DNA from: Cupriavidus numazuensis
Lineage (GTDB): Bacteria; Pseudomonadota; Gammaproteobacteria; Burkholderiales; Burkholderiaceae
Length of the DNA: 64,000 nucleotides
NCBI RefSeq assembly: GCF_905397435.1
Contig: NZ_CAJPVI010000015.1
Coordinates: forward strand, 1-64,000
Direction of reading: 5' to 3'
This document shows, piece after piece, positions 61,354 through 64,000 of the stretch (its first letter is position 1; each line of letters begins with the position of its first letter). Below the pieces are notes generated by a model that was given only the letters and a program-made list of their open reading frames with translations, was not told the DNA's origin and made no database searches. Position numbers and translations under genes: made by a program.

Positions 61354-62208
61354 TCAGGCGACGGCCTGCGCCGCGCGGACGGTGTCGGCATCGAAGCGCG
61401 CGACCCAGCTGGCATCGCGCTTCTCGCGGAAGGCAGCGACGCCCTCGGCGCCTTCGTGCCGCATGCATTGGGCAAACAGGTGCGAGGCCTCGTCGAGCAG
61501 CGGCGAGAGTGACGAGGACGCTTCGCGACCGCAGCGGCCCACCAGCGTCTTGAACACGCGGTTCGCGTTCGGCCCGCAACGGCCGATGCGCGTCAGCCAT
61601 TCGGCGATCAGCGCATCGAGTTCGGCGCTGTCTTCGGCAAGCTGGTCGACCAGGCCGATGGCGACGGCCGACTGGCCGCTGACGCGCTCACCGGTCAGCC
61701 CGAGGCGGCGCGTCGCGACTGCACCGAGACGCTGCACGACGAACGGCGCGATCTGTGCGGCAATGATGCCCAGCGTGGTTTCCGACAGTGCAAAGCGCGC
61801 GTCGCGCGTGGCCAGCACGATGTCTGCCGCGCACGCCAGCCCCATGCCGCCGCCCATTGCAGCGCCGTCCACGGCGGCAATCACGGGCACCGGCAGCACC
61901 GACAGGCGCTCCATGAAATAGCCGAACTGGCGGTTGCGCGTGGCGACCGGGTCCTCCTGGCTGGCCTCGGCCTGCAGGCGCGCCTGGAAATTGCCGACGT
62001 TGCCACCGGCGCTGAAGATGCCGCCGGCGCCGCGCAGCACCAGCGCGCGGACTTCCGGGTCGGCCTCCGCCTGTCCCACCGCGGCGGCCAGCGCCGCCAC
62101 GACTTCAGGCGCCAGCGCGTTGCGCGTGGCCGGGATGTTCAGCGTGGCGAACAGCACGCCGCCGGAGCGGCGAACGATCACGCCGTCGTTCTGGGAGGTG
62201 TCTGGCAT
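61354..62208 (-). CDS. Enoyl-CoA hydratase/isomerase family protein (AtuE/LiuC-type)
   Basis: A 284-aa crotonase. Family blocks: RRSGGVLFATLNIPATRNALAPEV, RALVLRGAGGIFSAGGNVG (oxyanion loop) and VIAAVDGAAMGGGMGLACAADIVLA. In atu and liu clusters the crotonase hydrates isohexenylglutaconyl-CoA or methylglutaconyl-CoA, the product of the carboxylase. The start at 62208 (MPDTSQNDG); an upstream in-frame codon at 62238 is less likely. It lies between the acyl-CoA dehydrogenase and the carboxylase genes, 30-35 bp from each, all one direction. Confidence 0.92.
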   Translation of the reverse strand: MPDTSQNDGVIVRRSGGVLFATLNIPATRNALAPEVVAALAAAVGQAEADPEVRALVLRGAGGIFSAGGNVGNFQARLQAEASQEDPVATRNRQFGYFMERLSVLPVPVIAAVDGAAMGGGMGLACAADIVLATRDARFALSETTLGIIAAQIAPFVVQRLGAVATRRLGLTGERVSGQSAVAIGLVDQLAEDSAELDALIAEWLTRIGRCGPNANRVFKTLVGRCGREASSSLSPLLDEASHLFAQCMRHEGAEGVAAFREKRDASWVARFDADTVRAAQAVA

Positions 62209-62242
62209 GGCAGTGTCTCGTCGAGTGTGGAAAGACACGCGC

Positions 62243-63403
62243 TCAGCCGCGCGACATCAGGCCCATCTGCTTGGCGATGACCTGCAGCATCACCTCGTCC
62301 GCACCGCCGCCGATCGAGCCGAGGCGGAAATCGCGATACGCACGCGACGCATGGTTGTCCCACGTGTAGCCCATGCCGCCCTGGAACTGCATGCACCAGT
62401 CAGCCACCTCGCGCGACAGGCGCCCGGCCTTGAGCTTGGCCATGGACGCCAGCTCGGTCACTTCGCCGCCGTTGATGTAGGTCTGCGTGGCGACATAGAC
62501 CAGCGCGCGCAGCGCTTCCATCTCGGTCTTCAGTTCCGCCAGCTTGAACTGGATGAACTGGTTGTCGAGCAGCGGCTTGCCGAACGCGATGCGCTGGCGC
62601 AGGTAGTCCGCGGTCTCCTCGATCAGTGCGGTACAGGCCAGGCGGCGCGCGGCACCGTTCAGGCGTTCTTCCTGGAACTGCTTCATCTGGTAGATGAAGC
62701 CCATGCCCTCTTCGCCGATGCGGTTGCGCACCGGCACGCGCACTTCGTCAAAGAAGATCTGCGCGGTGTCGGAGCACCACATGCCGAACTTCTTGATCTT
62801 CTGGATTTCCACGCCCTTCACGCGCTTGCCGTTCTCCTTGAGCGGCACCACGATCAGCGACTTGTTCTTGTGCACGGGGCCGTCGGACGTGTTGCACAGC
62901 AGGCAGATCCAGTCGGCCTGCGTGCCGTTGGTGATCCACATCTTGGAGCCGGAGATCACGTAGTCGTCGCCGTCACGGCGTGCGCGCGTCTTCAGCGATG
63001 CCACGTCGGAGCCCGCTCCGGCTTCCGAGACGCCGATCGAGCACACCATGTCGCCGGCAATGGCGGGCGCCAGGAACTCGCGCTTGAGCGCGTCGGAACC
63101 GAACGCGGTCAGCGCCGGCGTAGCCATGTCGCACTGCACGCCAACGCCCATGCCGATGCCCTGCGCGCGCGCATAGCCGAGCGCCTCGGCCGCGGCGATC
63201 GCGTAGGAGAAGTCGAGCCCGAGGCCGCCGTATTCCACCGGCTTGGTAATGCCCAGGAAGCCGAGGTCCCCCATCTTCTTGAACAGTTCGTGCGCCGGGA
63301 AGATCTCGGCGGCTTCCCACTCATCGACATGCGGATCGATTTCCGCCGACACGAAGCGGCGGATGCTGTCCATGATATTGCGGTGGTCTTCGGTGTACAG
63401 CAT
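62243..63403 (-). CDS. Acyl-CoA dehydrogenase (AtuD/LiuA-type)
   Basis: A 386-aa FAD-dependent acyl-CoA dehydrogenase. Motifs: GITKPVEYGGLGLDFSYAIAAAE, MVCSIGVSEAGAGSDVASLK, WITNGTQADWICLLC and the C-terminal MGYTWDNHASRAYRDFRLGSIGGGADEVM. The residue aligned with the usual catalytic glutamate of the medium-chain group appears to be Asp (in YTWDNHA), which is unusual and deserves checking; isovaleryl- and citronellyl-type enzymes often use a Glu elsewhere. The start at 63403 has GGAG upstream. In this operon it would oxidise a branched acyl-CoA to the alpha,beta-unsaturated compound before carboxylation. Confidence 0.92.
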   Translation of the reverse strand: MLYTEDHRNIMDSIRRFVSAEIDPHVDEWEAAEIFPAHELFKKMGDLGFLGITKPVEYGGLGLDFSYAIAAAEALGYARAQGIGMGVGVQCDMATPALTAFGSDALKREFLAPAIAGDMVCSIGVSEAGAGSDVASLKTRARRDGDDYVISGSKMWITNGTQADWICLLCNTSDGPVHKNKSLIVVPLKENGKRVKGVEIQKIKKFGMWCSDTAQIFFDEVRVPVRNRIGEEGMGFIYQMKQFQEERLNGAARRLACTALIEETADYLRQRIAFGKPLLDNQFIQFKLAELKTEMEALRALVYVATQTYINGGEVTELASMAKLKAGRLSREVADWCMQFQGGMGYTWDNHASRAYRDFRLGSIGGGADEVMLQVIAKQMGLMSRG

Positions 63404-63455
63404 GCTGGTCTCCAGGAATTCTTGTTGGCTTGTTGGCTTGATATTCGTTGATGGC

Positions 63456-64000
63456 TCAGAGGCGTGCCACGCCAAACTGCATGGCACGCGGCTCGCGGCG
63501 GCTGGCTTCGCGGGCGGTGGCCAGCACGAAGGCCAGCACGGCACGCGTGTCGCGCGGATCGATCACGCCATCGTCCAGCAGCAGGCCGCTGGTCACGAAG
63601 GCGCTGGCCTGGCGCTCGAAGTTGGCGACGATCTCGGCGGTCTGCGCCGCGAGTTGCGCTTCGTCCACGGCCTTGCCTTTGCGCTCGGCCTGCTGGCGCG
63701 CCACGATCTCCAGCGTCATGGCGGCCTGCTCGCCGCCCATCACCGCGGTGCGCGCATTGGGCCACGAAAAGCAGAAGCGCGGATGGAAGCCCCGGCCGCA
63801 CATGCCGAAATTGCCCGCGCCGAACGACGATCCGCAGTAGATCGTGATCTGCGGCACGGTGGAATTGGAAAGCGCCTGGATCATCTTCGAGCCGTGCTTG
63901 ATCATGCCCGCCTCTTCCGAGGCGCGCCCCACGATAAAGCCCGTGGTGTTCTGCAGGAACACAATCGGCGTGCCCGACTGGTTGCAGAGCTGGATGAACT
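63456..64000 (-). CDS. Acyl-CoA carboxylase beta (carboxyltransferase) subunit, C-terminal part
   Basis: About 181 residues visible; the 5' end runs beyond the window. The carboxyltransferase fold is clear: VFLQNTTGFIVGRASEEAGM, KHGSKMIQALSNSTVPQ, GSSFGAGNFGMCGRGFHPRF, and FSWPNARTAVMGGEQAAMTL, the second CoA/biotin-binding region. DDGVIDPRDTRAVLAFVLATA is the family's closing motif. It matches beta subunits of methylcrotonyl-CoA/geranyl-CoA carboxylases (AtuC/LiuB). Together with the alpha subunit at 59321 it forms a biotin-dependent carboxylase. It is the first visible gene of the operon, 52 bp ahead of the acyl-CoA dehydrogenase. Confidence 0.92.
   Translation of the reverse strand, partial: FIQLCNQSGTPIVFLQNTTGFIVGRASEEAGMIKHGSKMIQALSNSTVPQITIYCGSSFGAGNFGMCGRGFHPRFCFSWPNARTAVMGGEQAAMTLEIVARQQAERKGKAVDEAQLAAQTAEIVANFERQASAFVTSGLLLDDGVIDPRDTRAVLAFVLATAREASRREPRAMQFGVARL

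Overview
The window looks like a 64 kb stretch of a high-GC betaproteobacterial replicon, most like Cupriavidus/Ralstonia or a near relative (Burkholderiales). This is inferred from gene content and not from a marker gene. The pointers are Bug/TctC-type periplasmic receptors beside LysR regulators and CoA-handling enzymes, a Pseudomonas-type LigD with Ku, a TolA paralogue, and an acyclic-terpene-utilisation (atu)-like operon. I found no tRNA, rRNA, CRISPR array, prophage or replication origin. Most of the window is catabolic and accessory metabolism.

Layout. 0-6.8 kb is a decayed, mobile-element-affected edge: a 5'-truncated IS3-family transposase, nearly 1 kb of repeat-bearing non-coding DNA, a DUF883 membrane-anchor protein, a BrkB/YihY membrane protein with a long C-terminal extension, a BBE-like covalent flavoprotein, and the relic of a CheB-CheR fusion next to a perfect 17-bp inverted repeat. 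6.8-11.4 kb holds a LysR regulator divergent from a Bug receptor and a class III CoA-transferase, then a serine hydrolase. 11.5-15.8 kb is a compact bacterial NHEJ operon (ligD, ku, and a MerR-like/TPR gene). 16-26.8 kb is mixed: an SDR, a TolA-like protein, LysR / acyl-CoA synthetase / nitronate monooxygenase / a broken Bug receptor, a DsbA-like protein, a Bcr/CflA-type efflux pump, two exported proteins of unknown function and an MliC-like protein.

26.8-43.2 kb is the most striking block. Thirteen genes lie head to tail on the minus strand, with five 4-bp ATGA start/stop overlaps, divergent from a MocR/GabR-type regulator (43.3-44.9 kb). In transcription order they encode an M20 deacylase, a peptide-type ABC importer (binding protein, two permeases, fused double ATPase), a GabT-like aminotransferase, a GabD-like dehydrogenase, a cupin, a ThDP-dependent enzyme, an acetylpolyamine-amidohydrolase-like deacetylase, an N-carbamoyl-amino-acid-type amidohydrolase, a DMT permease and a PuuC-like aldehyde dehydrogenase. 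Together they could import an N-acylated amine or peptide-like compound, remove the acyl group, and channel the amine through an aminoaldehyde and GABA-like intermediate to succinate. The real substrate is unknown.

45-56.4 kb carries single genes: a GlcD-like FAD oxidase, a dihydrolipoamide-dehydrogenase-like flavoprotein beside a peroxiredoxin-glutaredoxin fusion, an exported Sapep-type dipeptidase, a cNMP-domain/TrxR-like flavoprotein lacking the redox CxxC, YceH, an isolated fliD and a patatin-like lipase with a His-rich tail. 56.4-64 kb is a minus-strand operon (carboxyltransferase running off the window edge, acyl-CoA dehydrogenase, enoyl-CoA hydratase, biotin carboxylase/BCCP, AtuA-like protein, Bug receptor). 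It probably degrades a branched or isoprenoid-type acyl-CoA by beta-carboxylation.
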